From: a virus
DNA: 64,000 bases
Virus record (IMG/VR): IMGVR_UViG_3300036715_001368
Coordinates: 1-64,000 of that record
Strand: one strand, 5' to 3'
Shown: positions 24,190 through 33,600 of the stretch, one piece after another
Numbering within the stretch: position 1 is the first letter of the stretch
Layout of the letters: each line of letters opens with the position of its first letter
The notes under the pieces: model-generated
Database searches by the model: none
Told to the model about the DNA's origin: nothing
The model's input: only the letters and a program-made list of their open reading frames with translations
Program-made: the position numbers and the translations under genes

Positions 24190-26403
24190 ATGGCTAACAA
24201 GAGCGCGAAGGTTACGATCGAAGAGCTGCCGGCGGCACCGGGAGCGATTGAGGGCGTTTCGACGTCCACTGTCATCACTGCTGGGTGGACGAAGCGAGGC
24301 CGCACCGACGTCATCGTCAGGGCAGGAAGCTACGCCGAGGTCGAACAGAAGACGGGGACGTTCTGGAAGAACTCGTACATCGCCTATGCGCTGAACGGCT
24401 TCTTCAACAACGACGGTCAGAGCGCGTACATCCGTCGCGTGACGCCGTCTGACGCAGTAGCCGCGAACCTTACGTTGGCCGATGCCGCAACTGCGGCCGT
24501 GTTCATCGGACGCACCTTCGCGACGACTTCGATCACGACCCTGTCGGCGTCAAAGTACAACATGAAGTTCACGGTGAACGCCTTCACACCGACCACGGTC
24601 GACGTGACTTCGAATGCTGGCGTGTCTGGCTCATACCTGTTGTCGGCGATTGTCACGAACATCAACACGGCGATGGCTCTCGTGGACGTGTCGCTCTCCA
24701 ACTTCGCGTCGCTGATCACGCAGGTCACGAGCGCTGGCGTGCGGTACCGCATCCAGCTCACATCTCCGACGACTGGCGCCGCATCGCAGATCGCATTCAC
24801 TGCCCCGGTCTCGGGCGGGTGCAGCCTGGAGCTGTTCGGGATCGTCTCGACGGACCTACCGAAGACTGTCCTCGGCCAAGCTGCCGTGGCGAGTCGCTTC
24901 ACGGTCACTGCGCTCGGCGCAGGTCTTTGGGGCAACGACATCCAGATCCAGATCGTCGGTGACCCGAACTGGAAGACCTCGACTGGTGGCTGGACCAAGT
25001 TCGACGCCATCATCAACGAGGAGCTGGACGGCAACAACAAGTTCACCACGCGCGAGACCTATTCGGAAGTCGTCCTCGATGTCGACACCGACCCGGCGTT
25101 CATCGCTGGGTACATCGGAGCTCGCTCGAGCTACGTGACGGTGACGGAAGGTGTCGGGTACGGCATCCCACGCACCCTCGTACCCGTGTCGATCACGAAG
25201 GAGTTCCTTGGTGACGCAGTCGGCAACGCGTCGCTCACGACCTTTACTGGTCGCCTGATGAACCTGCCGAACCGCAAGAACGTCACCATCACCACGACCC
25301 TCACCGGTGCGATCAGCGTGAACGTGACCGACAACGGTACTGGGTCCTTCTCCGGAACGGGCGTGTCGTCTGGCACGGTCGACTACATGACCGGCGAGAT
25401 CAGTATCACGTTCTCCGCAGCTCCGACTGCTGGAACCCCCGTCTACGTGGCGTACACGACCACGGCTAGCGACACAGTCACGTACGATCTGGCAAGCGGT
25501 ACGGATGGCACTGGTCCTCTGGGTCGTTCAGACGTCACCGATCCGTCGCTAGCCGCGACGAAGGGTGGCATCTATCTGTTCAACGACATCACGGATGAAG
25601 TGCTCAACGTCATCCTGCCTGACTTCGCAGGCGTGCTGTCGGTGCACAACGACCTGATCTCCTGGGCAGAGACGAGGAAGGACATCTTCGTCATCCTGGA
25701 TCCGGCGGCCGGGCTCGATGCCGCCGGCGTGGTCACGTACCGCAGGGACACGGGCGCGTTCAATACGTCCTACGCCGCGCTGTACTGGCCGTGGATCAAG
25801 ACCGCAGACAGCCTCGCGAATGGAGCGCCCAAGAACGTGCCGCCCTCTGGACACGTGGCGGGCGTCTACGCACGGACCGACTCTACGCGCAACGTCGCCA
25901 AGGCGCCCGCTGGCGTCACGGATGGTCGACTCGTCGGAACCCTCGGGTTCGAGCGAACGATCTCCGAGACCGATCGTGACACGGTCTACCCGACTGGCGT
26001 CAACCCAATGATCGGCGAGCGCCAGACGGGCCGAGCTGTCTGGGGCGCCAGGACGCTCTCGCTCGACAAGCGCTGGCGCTACATCCAAGCGCGCAGATTC
26101 TTTCTGTTCGTCGAGAAGAGCATCTTCGTCAACTCGTGGTGGACGGTCTTCGAGACGATCGGTCCGGAGCTGTTCAGTCGAATCCAGACGAACGTCCGCG
26201 GTTTCCTCCGCGGCCTGCTTGCTCAGGGGTACTTCCCAACCAAGAAGGAGGAGGACGCGTTCGCGGTCGTGGTCGACAACACGAACAACGACGACAACTC
26301 CTCGCAGAACGGCGAAGTCATCATCGACACGTTCCTCGCAACCACGACCCCAGGCGAGTTCATTCGCTTCCGGTTCCGTCAGAAGATCGCCCTCGCGGCG
26401 TGA
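24190..26403 (+). CDS. Tail sheath protein
   Basis: This 737-aa protein forms the contractile sheath that shortens to drive the tube through the envelope. The N-terminal segment (TIEELPAAPGAIEGVSTS ... GRTDVIVRAGSYAEVEQ) and C-terminal third (SWAETRKDIFVILDP ... LSLDKRWRYIQARRFFLFVEKS) carry the sheath hallmarks. Between about 340 and 430 lies a beta module (GTVDYMTGEISITFSAAPTAG) that also occurs in the capsid and three baseplate proteins here, probably a surface insertion. The ribosome site is good (GGAGGAGAG) and a terminator follows the gene. Confidence 0.93.
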   Translation: MANKSAKVTIEELPAAPGAIEGVSTSTVITAGWTKRGRTDVIVRAGSYAEVEQKTGTFWKNSYIAYALNGFFNNDGQSAYIRRVTPSDAVAANLTLADAATAAVFIGRTFATTSITTLSASKYNMKFTVNAFTPTTVDVTSNAGVSGSYLLSAIVTNINTAMALVDVSLSNFASLITQVTSAGVRYRIQLTSPTTGAASQIAFTAPVSGGCSLELFGIVSTDLPKTVLGQAAVASRFTVTALGAGLWGNDIQIQIVGDPNWKTSTGGWTKFDAIINEELDGNNKFTTRETYSEVVLDVDTDPAFIAGYIGARSSYVTVTEGVGYGIPRTLVPVSITKEFLGDAVGNASLTTFTGRLMNLPNRKNVTITTTLTGAISVNVTDNGTGSFSGTGVSSGTVDYMTGEISITFSAAPTAGTPVYVAYTTTASDTVTYDLASGTDGTGPLGRSDVTDPSLAATKGGIYLFNDITDEVLNVILPDFAGVLSVHNDLISWAETRKDIFVILDPAAGLDAAGVVTYRRDTGAFNTSYAALYWPWIKTADSLANGAPKNVPPSGHVAGVYARTDSTRNVAKAPAGVTDGRLVGTLGFERTISETDRDTVYPTGVNPMIGERQTGRAVWGARTLSLDKRWRYIQARRFFLFVEKSIFVNSWWTVFETIGPELFSRIQTNVRGFLRGLLAQGYFPTKKEEDAFAVVVDNTNNDDNSSQNGEVIIDTFLATTTPGEFIRFRFRQKIALAA

Positions 26404-26418
26404 TGAAGCGGTCGACTG

Positions 26419-26448
26419 GAGGCGGGTCATAACGGCCCGCCTCTGTTT
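26419..26448 (+). terminator. Terminator after sheath gene
   Basis: GAGGCGGG pairs with CCCGCCTC across a 9-nt loop, then TGTTT follows. It is consistent with an intrinsic terminator 16 nt after the sheath stop. Confidence 0.65.
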
Positions 26449-26466
26449 GATCGACAATGAGGAACG

Positions 26467-27105
26467 ATGAGCAACCTGGAAGCACTGCGTCAGTTCGTGG
26501 AGTCGTCGAAGTACTCGAAGTCGTACACGGACTACGCACGCCAGCAAGCGGACAAGGCGATGGAACTCGCCAAGCAGCGCGCCCCAGCACCGTTTCATGG
26601 AAAGTCGGCGATCCCAAGTGCGCCGGTCAAAAGCAAGGCGTCGAAGTACGACGTCATCGCGGAGCTCGAAGAGGAGGCTCCCGATCCGTACAAGTTCATC
26701 GTAAAGTGTGGGATCAAGAACGGAGGCGCCCGCGGCTGGATCTCGCTGACTATCGTCGGGCACCACGACACGAATCCCAAGGATCTGCTTCAGTGGCTGA
26801 AGGAGGTCTACGAACTGAGTGGTGCCGCAACACTTCCCAGCCCCGGCTCTACGATCGCTCTCCCGTACCGTGAGCTGACATCGAAGGGCAAGTACGGCCC
26901 CGCCATGAAGGCCGCCAACTGCTCCGAAGTTACGAAGCTGTTCGACGAGGTCGATGCGTTCGTGACCATGATGGAGCGACGACCGGACCTCGCAAAGGAG
27001 CTGGCCGACGAAGTCGATGGTGAACTCCTGAACTCTGGGGACCTTCGCTGGACGTTCTTGGGTGTGCTGAACAAGCCGCCGCCGAAGTCAAAGGATCCGT
27101 GGTGA
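26467..27105 (+). CDS. Hypothetical tail-region protein
   Basis: This 212-aa protein lies between sheath and tube. The N-terminal 60 residues are helical and basic; residues 70-205 are alpha/beta (VKCGIKNGGARGWISLTIVG, then helices). It lacks recognisable motifs. Location suggests tail assembly. Confidence 0.62.
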   Translation: MSNLEALRQFVESSKYSKSYTDYARQQADKAMELAKQRAPAPFHGKSAIPSAPVKSKASKYDVIAELEEEAPDPYKFIVKCGIKNGGARGWISLTIVGHHDTNPKDLLQWLKEVYELSGAATLPSPGSTIALPYRELTSKGKYGPAMKAANCSEVTKLFDEVDAFVTMMERRPDLAKELADEVDGELLNSGDLRWTFLGVLNKPPPKSKDPW

Positions 27106-27143
27106 GGCGTTATCTGGACCTGATTCGTCTTTCTGAAGTAGAT

Positions 27144-27172
27144 TTGGCTCGTAGGTCACCAGCGGGTAGAAT
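27144..27172 (+). promoter_or_regulatory. Candidate sigma70-like promoter before tail tube
   Basis: TTGGCT (27144-27149), a 17-nt spacer and TAGAAT (27167-27172) lie in the 100-bp gap upstream of the first tube gene at 27206. Four of six bases fit the -35 and five of six the -10. Confidence 0.4.
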
Positions 27173-27205
27173 GAACCGGGCTAGGAACCGAGAGGAGTAA
27201 CGAGG

Positions 27206-27670
27206 ATGGCGCGCAAGAGGCAAGACGACTTCATCCAGAGTTTCCGGTTCCACGTGGTGGAGCCAACGGGGACGTTCCTGACGGCGACTGCTGGGTTCAA
27301 GACTGTCACCGTGCCCGACAAGAGCCTCGCTCCTGCCGAGTATCGCGATGGCCTCACGCTCTACACGGTGAAGCAACCGGGTATCCCGACAATTGGTACT
27401 GCGACGTTGGCCCAGGGCGCGACCAAGAAGCAGTCCGAGTTCTTCAAGTGGATGAAAGCGTGTGCCGAGGGTGCCGAGTACCGAGCGGACCTCCAGATCG
27501 TCGTCCACGACAACTCGAACGTCTCGCCGCCGAACGTCGTCAAGGAGATCGATCTGTTCGAGTGCTTCCCGCTTCGCAACAAGCCGATTGGCGACCTCGA
27601 CTCCACGAACTCCGAGATCAACGTCCGCGAGCTCGAAGTTGCTGTCGAGCAGTGGGAAGAGAAGACCTAA
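27206..27670 (+). CDS. Tail tube protein (T4 gp19-like), copy 1
   Basis: This 154-aa protein matches the gp19-type tube subunit, stacked as hexameric rings inside the sheath. It shows the N-terminal FRFHVVE strand, a central EYRDGLTLYTVKQPG, a TLAQGATKKQSEFFKWM helix and a C-terminal INVRELEVAVEQ strand, in the family order and normal length. It has a good ribosome site (GAGGAG) and a candidate promoter upstream. A second tube-like gene follows. Confidence 0.88.
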   Translation: MARKRQDDFIQSFRFHVVEPTGTFLTATAGFKTVTVPDKSLAPAEYRDGLTLYTVKQPGIPTIGTATLAQGATKKQSEFFKWMKACAEGAEYRADLQIVVHDNSNVSPPNVVKEIDLFECFPLRNKPIGDLDSTNSEINVRELEVAVEQWEEKT

Positions 27671-27696
27671 CGGCACTCGTGCCCTGAAAGGGTGAC

Positions 27697-28311
27697 GTGG
27701 CCAAGAAACGCGACCTCGATCTCCTCCAGGATTTTCGGTTCCATCTGTTCGATGTGAGTCCGAAGATCCCAAGCCTGTTCCCGTTCGTGCTGAACCCGTC
27801 GATCGGGTTCTCGATGGTGACGGCTCCGTTGCTCAGCCTTGACAAGGCGACTATCACGCCAGGCAACGCGTACTACCCGCACAAAGTCATCAAGCGCGGC
27901 ACGCCGAACACGCTTGTCTGTCAGCGTGGCGCGTACCTCGAAGACGGAGACTTCTGGCGCTGGTACCTGGCAGCGTTGACGGGCGAGAGCGGGTCGCTGA
28001 ATGCGATTTCGGGGGCGCGCCGAAACCTGCTGCTCGTTCACTTCTCGCTGAAGGGCAACGGGATCCTGTCGTCGTACAACCCGGCACGCGTCGCAAGTAC
28101 CGCCAACCTGGCTGGCGCGGGCCTGAGCCTCGCCTCGGCGGAAGCGTTCGGCTTCATCGGTCGCATCCCATCGCGAGCCTGGCTACTGTACGACTGCCAG
28201 CCGGCCGGGTACCGTCCAGCGAGCGATCTCTCCGCATCGAGTCCGGCCATCTCGCTCCGCGAGCTTCAGCTCGACTACTCTGACATCGACGAGATCGACC
28301 TGGGGTTCTGA
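27697..28311 (+). CDS. Tail tube-like protein, copy 2
   Basis: GTG 27697 starts a 204-aa protein related to the tube gene just upstream. They share MA(R/K)KR ... Q.FRFH at the N-terminus, a GDFWRWYLAAL helix in the equivalent place and an ISLREL strand near the C-terminus. It is about 50 residues longer, mostly in loops. It may form a specialised ring, such as a tube initiator or terminator (compare T4 gp54 or gp3), or be a second tube subunit. Confidence 0.75.
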   Translation: MAKKRDLDLLQDFRFHLFDVSPKIPSLFPFVLNPSIGFSMVTAPLLSLDKATITPGNAYYPHKVIKRGTPNTLVCQRGAYLEDGDFWRWYLAALTGESGSLNAISGARRNLLLVHFSLKGNGILSSYNPARVASTANLAGAGLSLASAEAFGFIGRIPSRAWLLYDCQPAGYRPASDLSASSPAISLRELQLDYSDIDEIDLGF

Positions 28312-29189
28312 TGAAGATAGATCTGAAAGCGACCGTGCTCGAGGAAACCAAGCGAGCCCTTCGTGATGAGGATGGGTTTGGCGCAGGGACAATGTCCGCC
28401 AACGTCGCGCCAGACGTTTTGGTGGCGCCGTCGACCCCGAAGAGTCGCAAGGATGAGGAAGAGGGCAAGAGTCCGATTCTCGGCATCGTTCGTCGCACGT
28501 TCCCTGAAGCCATCGACGGAATGGTCGGCGAGGTGGAGTGTCCGAGCTGTCATGCGGTGCAGGGCTTTCCGGACGACACCCAGGACGAGGTGGCTTGCGA
28601 GAAGTGTGAGCAGAAGTTCTTCGTGCCCGAGAGTGTGTCTACGCAAGCGATTGCGAGCGTGAAAGAGTCGCTGGGCGACATCGATCTGGCTGGGAAGCTT
28701 CCACCGAACACGCTCAAGGTTGACCCGGTACAGCAGACGACCCAGTTCTGTGGCCCGGCTGCCCTCGCATGTCTCCTGAATTTTCTCGGCCTCCACACGA
28801 CCGAACTGGAAGTGTCGGCCGCTGCCGGCGTGACTGCCGACAAGGGCTGCACACCAGAGGGCCTGGTGGATGCAGCAAAGTCCTTTGGGCTCGATGCTGA
28901 GTACAAGCAGAACGGCACGAGCGCCGACGTGGAGCGCTTTGTGGAGCAGGAGCGTCTCCCGCTTCTGTTTTTCTGGTGGGGACATGGCCGGCGTGGCGAT
29001 GGTCTGCACGTGAGCCTGGTGGTCGGTTGTGATGACAAGAGCGTGATCATTATGGATCCGGAGCCGGGCCTGGTTTTGCCGAAGCTTTGGACGAGCTTCC
29101 TGGAGACATGGTTCACCTTTTCGACGCCGACACCATCGGCGGACGGACTTCGTCTCGGCGAGTACCTCGTCATCAAACCGAAGCCATGA
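28311..29189 (+). CDS. C39-like cysteine peptidase with zinc ribbon
   Basis: The C-terminal 155 residues of this 292-aa protein match the papain-like C39/C39_2 fold: oxyanion Gln Q141, catalytic Cys C147 (QQTTQFCGPAALACLL), His H233 (GLHVSLVVG) and Asp D249 (IIMDPE). All are present with family spacing, so activity is plausible. Upstream, CPSC (77-80) and CEKC (96-99) form a zinc ribbon. Bacterial C39 domains cut after double-Gly in peptide exporters; phage copies are poorly described. It is coupled (TGATG) to the tube-like gene and precedes the tail chaperone. It could process a tail protein or act on host peptides. Confidence 0.75.
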   Translation: MKIDLKATVLEETKRALRDEDGFGAGTMSANVAPDVLVAPSTPKSRKDEEEGKSPILGIVRRTFPEAIDGMVGEVECPSCHAVQGFPDDTQDEVACEKCEQKFFVPESVSTQAIASVKESLGDIDLAGKLPPNTLKVDPVQQTTQFCGPAALACLLNFLGLHTTELEVSAAAGVTADKGCTPEGLVDAAKSFGLDAEYKQNGTSADVERFVEQERLPLLFFWWGHGRRGDGLHVSLVVGCDDKSVIIMDPEPGLVLPKLWTSFLETWFTFSTPTPSADGLRLGEYLVIKPKP

Positions 29190-29227
29190 AGCAAGCTCAC
29201 TAGACTTCTGAGCGAGCCTGCGCTCGG

Positions 29228-29611
29228 ATGTACACTGTGAGCGTGAAAGACGACCCGATTACGAACCGCGCATCGAAGATTGCGTCTCGAAGAGTCTCTA
29301 CGAATGGCGAGGTTCAGGTTCGGCTCGGAGCATGGGTTCGCGAGGAGCTCGTCGACGAGTTCAAGAAGATCGCTGTCGGCAAGCAGATCGACATGAGCGA
29401 CGTGATCCGCAACGCGATCCAGTCCTTCGTCTCTCAGAGCCGTGAAGAGTCATCTACGGCGCGGGGTGGCAAGGAGAACAAGCTTGCTCGCCGCATCTTC
29501 CGCGTCTTGCTCACGACGATGAGTCCAAAGGATGTTCTGGAGGACTGCCTTCGACTCATCCCAGCACACCAGGTCGATCAACTGATCGCAAAGCACCGAG
29601 GAGAGAAGTGA
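29228..29611 (+). CDS. Ribbon-helix-helix-like DNA-binding protein
   Basis: This 127-aa protein contains a segment (about 28-68: VQVRLGAWVREELVDEF ... DMSDVIRNAIQSFV) that fits the CopG/Arc ribbon-helix-helix fold, one strand followed by two helices. The C-terminal part is helical and charged. RHH proteins usually repress transcription; a regulator lodged between tail genes is unusual and might tune late expression, but no operator is identified. Confidence 0.65.
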   Translation: MYTVSVKDDPITNRASKIASRRVSTNGEVQVRLGAWVREELVDEFKKIAVGKQIDMSDVIRNAIQSFVSQSREESSTARGGKENKLARRIFRVLLTTMSPKDVLEDCLRLIPAHQVDQLIAKHRGEK

Positions 29612-29614
29612 CAC

Positions 29615-30460
29615 ATGGCAATGGACAACAGTGACACGCAGATCATCGTGGATTGGCCGAGGGAGATCTCGCTCCTCAGTGGATACGTGTCGAAGGAGGG
29701 CATCCTCTACGACCGCGTCCTTGTGCGAGAGATCGGCGGAGAAGAAGAGGAGCTGATCGCGAAGAAGGATATCCCGCCGCGAGCACGTGTCGAAGGCATC
29801 GTCATCAACTGCGTGGAGAAGCTCCTGCCCGCGGTTGGCCAGACGATCGGCGGAGAGCCAGGAGGTCCGATGCCGGAGCCGCTCGAAGATCGTCGCGCGA
29901 TCCGTCAGGCGGTGATCGAGATGCCGGCCAATGATCGCCCGCACATACTCATCGAGCTGCGGAAGCTCTCACCTGGTCCGATCTTCTGGTACGACGTCGA
30001 ATGCCCACGCGAGCGCTGTCAGGGGCAGCTGAAGAAGTTCACCGACCTGCGCACGCTCAAGCTGACGCGACCAAAGGATCCGATGCTTCGTACGTACGAC
30101 GTCGACCTCGGTGGCGGCAATGTCGCGAAGATGAAGATCATGCTCGGCACCGATGAGGCTCTGCTCGAGAAGCTACAGGAAGAGCATGGCGATCAGTTCA
30201 CGCCTGCGATTGCGGTGAGGACGCTCCTGATCAACGGCAAGCCGGTCGAGTACGATGACATCAAGAAGATGGGCACCAGCAAGCGCATGAAGATGCGCTG
30301 GGCGTACGAGCGCAACGAGTGCGATGTCGAGACGGCGGTTCGGCACCGTTGCACCCTGTGCGACAAGGAATTCACCGTGAACCTGTCGATCGGGTCGCCT
30401 GATTTTTTCTTCCCGTCGGAGACCTCGAATCCCTGGAGTACGAGCTTGGTCTCTGGCTAG
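29615..30460 (+). CDS. Tail assembly chaperone, short (zero-frame) product
   Basis: This 281-aa protein lies immediately upstream of the tape measure, the place of tail assembly chaperones (lambda G, or T4-like gp26/gp51-type proteins). It has an alpha/beta N-terminus and a zinc site made by CPRERC (about 131-136) and CTLC (about 247-250). Near its 3' end is a T-TTT-TTC slippery heptamer (30403-30409); without slippage translation stops at TAG 30458-30460. A -1 shift would add 68 residues. Confidence 0.75.
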   Translation: MAMDNSDTQIIVDWPREISLLSGYVSKEGILYDRVLVREIGGEEEELIAKKDIPPRARVEGIVINCVEKLLPAVGQTIGGEPGGPMPEPLEDRRAIRQAVIEMPANDRPHILIELRKLSPGPIFWYDVECPRERCQGQLKKFTDLRTLKLTRPKDPMLRTYDVDLGGGNVAKMKIMLGTDEALLEKLQEEHGDQFTPAIAVRTLLINGKPVEYDDIKKMGTSKRMKMRWAYERNECDVETAVRHRCTLCDKEFTVNLSIGSPDFFFPSETSNPWSTSLVSG

Positions 30461-30612
30461 AAGCGTTCGGTGGAGACTACTACGCGGCCAAAAAGGTGCC
30501 GTGGGCGCGTCGGGTTCGGATGCTCAACCAGTGGCTGGACAGGCAGCGGAGCAACGACAAGAACTGGTCCGAGTTCTTCGCGAAGCTGATGGGAGCGAGG
30601 CTTTCTGGATAG
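29615..30612 (+). CDS. Tail assembly chaperone, -1 frameshift extended product
   Basis: The -1 frame is closed by TGA at 30400-30402 and opens exactly at the slippery heptamer TTTTTTC (30403-30409), which lies in the correct phase (T TTT TTC). It stays open to TAG 30610-30612 and encodes a typical soluble segment (LESLEYELGLWLEAFGG ... NQWLDRQRSNDKNWSEFF). Its first in-frame ATG is only near 30520, so independent initiation would lose half the segment. A fused G-GT-like chaperone made by programmed slippage is the simplest reading: residues 1-265 from the zero frame plus about 68 from the -1 frame. This segment fills the 205-bp gap to the tape measure. Confidence 0.8.
30403..30409 (+). promoter_or_regulatory. 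Programmed -1 ribosomal frameshift slippery site TTTTTTC
   Basis: The heptamer has the X XXY YYZ form in the zero frame of the chaperone gene (codons GAT TTT TTC), directly after a -1-frame stop. I have not verified a downstream stimulatory RNA structure. Confidence 0.75.
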
Positions 30613-30665
30613 GAACCTCGCTTCCTAAGCTGTGTGCACCACGTGTGTTATAGTCAGGTTTGTAA

Positions 30666-33600
30666 ATGGGCAACGGACTCGCAGGCGCAGGCAGCAACGA
30701 TCAGGGGACGTTGAACGTCGACCTTCAAGCGCGAGACTCTGGTCTCGTTTCCAAGCTGAAGGAAGTCTTCAAGGCCACCGAGCAGACCGATGCTGCATTC
30801 AAGAGGCTGAGCGAGGGCGCGGGGAAGTGGGGCAAGGCCTTCATCGACAAGGTCGGCTCCATGTCGTCGAGGGCGACGGGGCTCATGGGAAACATCGCCG
30901 GTCGAGTCGACAGCATGGTCGACCGAGCAATGAACCCTGACATCCCATATGACTCTGCACTGGCCGAGTTCAACAAGTCGTTCGCTGCGATGAACGTTGG
31001 CATGAACGTCAACGAGAAGGAGACGAACAAGTGGAAGAACTCGATCATCGCAGCTCACTTCCGTACGGGCGAGTCGCTCGATGGGATGGCCAAGGGCCTG
31101 ACGGAGATGCGCAAGCAGGGCGTCGACGTCGAGAAGGCCATGGGCACCAAGGGGATGAGCGGAACGATGACGCGCATGGCAAAGGTCATGAGCGTCTTCG
31201 AGCTCGATGGCGGAAAGCTCGCCACCACATTCTCGACGCTCAAGAAGACGTTCAACATGGACGAGATGGCCGCCAAGACCCTTGGAGATCGCATCTTCAC
31301 GATCGGCAAAGTCTTCAACATCGGTCGAGAGGCTGTCCAGGCGTGGCCTGACATTGTCAACGATCTCTCGAAAGAGTTCGCCGACATGGGCAAGAAGGCG
31401 AAGCCGGAGGACATCCAGAAGTTCGCCGAATCGATCGTCACCCTCGGCGGTGCCATCACCGAAGGACTTGGCAAGCCGGCCGAGGAGAGCCTGGGCCTCT
31501 CGCGTCAGATCTTCTCCGTCCTCGCGGGCGAGAAGAAAGACATCCAGAACATGTTTCGCGGCATGGGTGGCGAGATCGGCAAGCTCGGCATGCAGCTCGC
31601 CGAGACGGGCGCGTCTGCCGACGAGATGTTCGCGCTCATCCAGAAGGATCCGCAGAAGTTCATGGAAGGGCTCCAGAACCTCGCCAAGAACGCGGAGGCG
31701 TCAGGTGGGCGCATGGGCCCCGCATTCCAGCGCCTTGCCGGAACCGTGAACTCGGTACTCGGTAGCGATGCCACGAATCTGATGCAGGCCAACTGGGGGA
31801 AGATCAACGACAAGCTGAAGCAGCTACCCGGTGCCCTTGCGAAGTCGGGCGACGCCATGGGTAAGGCGGCCGAGGCGGCTCACAAGTTCGTGGGTTCCGG
31901 AAATCCCGTCCAGGCGATGATCGACCGCTTCCACATGAAGACGTTTTCCCTCGTGCAGACGGACTTCAATGCCTGGTTCGGCAACCTCCAGAAGGGGTTC
32001 GAAGGAACGAGCACGAAGCTGTCGGAGCTTGCCGACCCGGCCGTTCATGGAAAATCCGTCGCCGGCCTCACGCACCGCTTGCTCCTCATGCAACGCGTCG
32101 GCCTCTCCGGCTTGTTCACACAGACGAGCAAGGCGGGTAACGCATTCGGCGTGTTCGCGACCCAGGCGACCGGAGCGCTCGGCGCGATGTCGAAGCTCGG
32201 CATCAGCCTTCGCGATCTGCCGACCCTGATTGGTGCTGGTGGACCCGTTCTTCTCGCAATGGCCCTCTTCGACAAGGGCCTTCGTCAGGACGTCATCGGT
32301 AGCGTCAAGAAAGCGTCCGAGTGGTTCAAGGGAGAAGGGCCCAAGGCCTTCAACACGTTCAAGGAGAAGATGGGCGAGGTCTGGACAGACATCGGACCGA
32401 TGATCGACGACTTCGTCAGCGCAATCGAAGCAGCAGGTCCCAGCATCATGGAAGGCATCGCCGGGATGCTGAGCAAGGTCGACTGGGAGGGAGGAGCGTC
32501 GAAGCTGGGCGAGTTCGCAACCCGCGGAGCCACCGCCATCGGCAAGCTCATCGTCGATGCGATTGGCGGGTTCTTCGACAGCGACGGTGTTCACGTCACC
32601 CTGGGAGGCTCCATCGGCTCTGCACTGTACAAGTCGGGCAAGGGTGCGCTCGAGGGGCTGTGGAAGGGCATCTGGGACAACAAGGCGACGTTCGGCTCGA
32701 ACCTACGCACGCTCGGCAAGTTCGCCATCGGCGCACTGGTTATCGCCATGCTCCTGTCATCGTCGGCTCGCGCTATCGTTGGCAAGGCTGCTCTCGGCAT
32801 GGGCAAGGCGATGTTTGCACCCATCTACAAGGCGGGCGCGGCGGTGGCTTCGAAGCTCGGGAAGAAGTTCGAGACGCTTGCTGGCAAGATCAAGGATTCG
32901 TTCGACAAGCACAAGAAGGACATCGGGAACACGGCGATCGCGGTGTTCAGCGCGTACATGTGGCTGAAGGACAACATGGTCGAGGAGAACGCTGAGCTCT
33001 CGAAGAGCTGGAACGACACAAACAAGTCGTTCGCAGACAAGTCGACCGACACGTTCGAGTACATCCTCACGGCTGCTGGCAAGTTCGCGGACCAGTTCAC
33101 CGGCGGCGCGCTGGGGGACATGATCGGGGGCTGGACGAACATGCACAAGAAGTTCTCCATCACGTGGAGAGGCTTCTTGCTCATGGTCACTGAGGGCATG
33201 GGCTTCATCGTCAAGCACGTGGACATCGGCTTCACGAAGATGTGGGGCGGAGTGAAGATGGGCGCGTATGCGGCCTCGGGCCTCATCGCTACTGTCGTGA
33301 ACGCGTTGGTCGCCAAGATCAGCTCCACGCTCGCCGATATGCTCGACAAGATCGGAGCACCGAGCGCTCTTGTCAATTCGCTCAAAGACATGGCGAGAGA
33401 CAGGCTCAAGGACAACGATGCGATGACGTCAGAGCTTCATCGCATGCAGTGGGAGACCGATCTGGAGGTCGCATCCAAGGAGAAGAGCTACGCCGCAGCG
33501 GACAAGGAGATTGATCGTCAGAAGGGTCAGCTCGCGAACGAAGACTATGCGATCAAGATGGACGATCTGACCAAGAAGTACGCGAAGCCCAAGGCGTCCG

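Noticed and set aside
25549-26766. Minus-strand ORF of 405 codons antisense to the sheath
   Set aside because: Arg- and Val-rich shadow frame without recognisable motifs; the sheath is certain.
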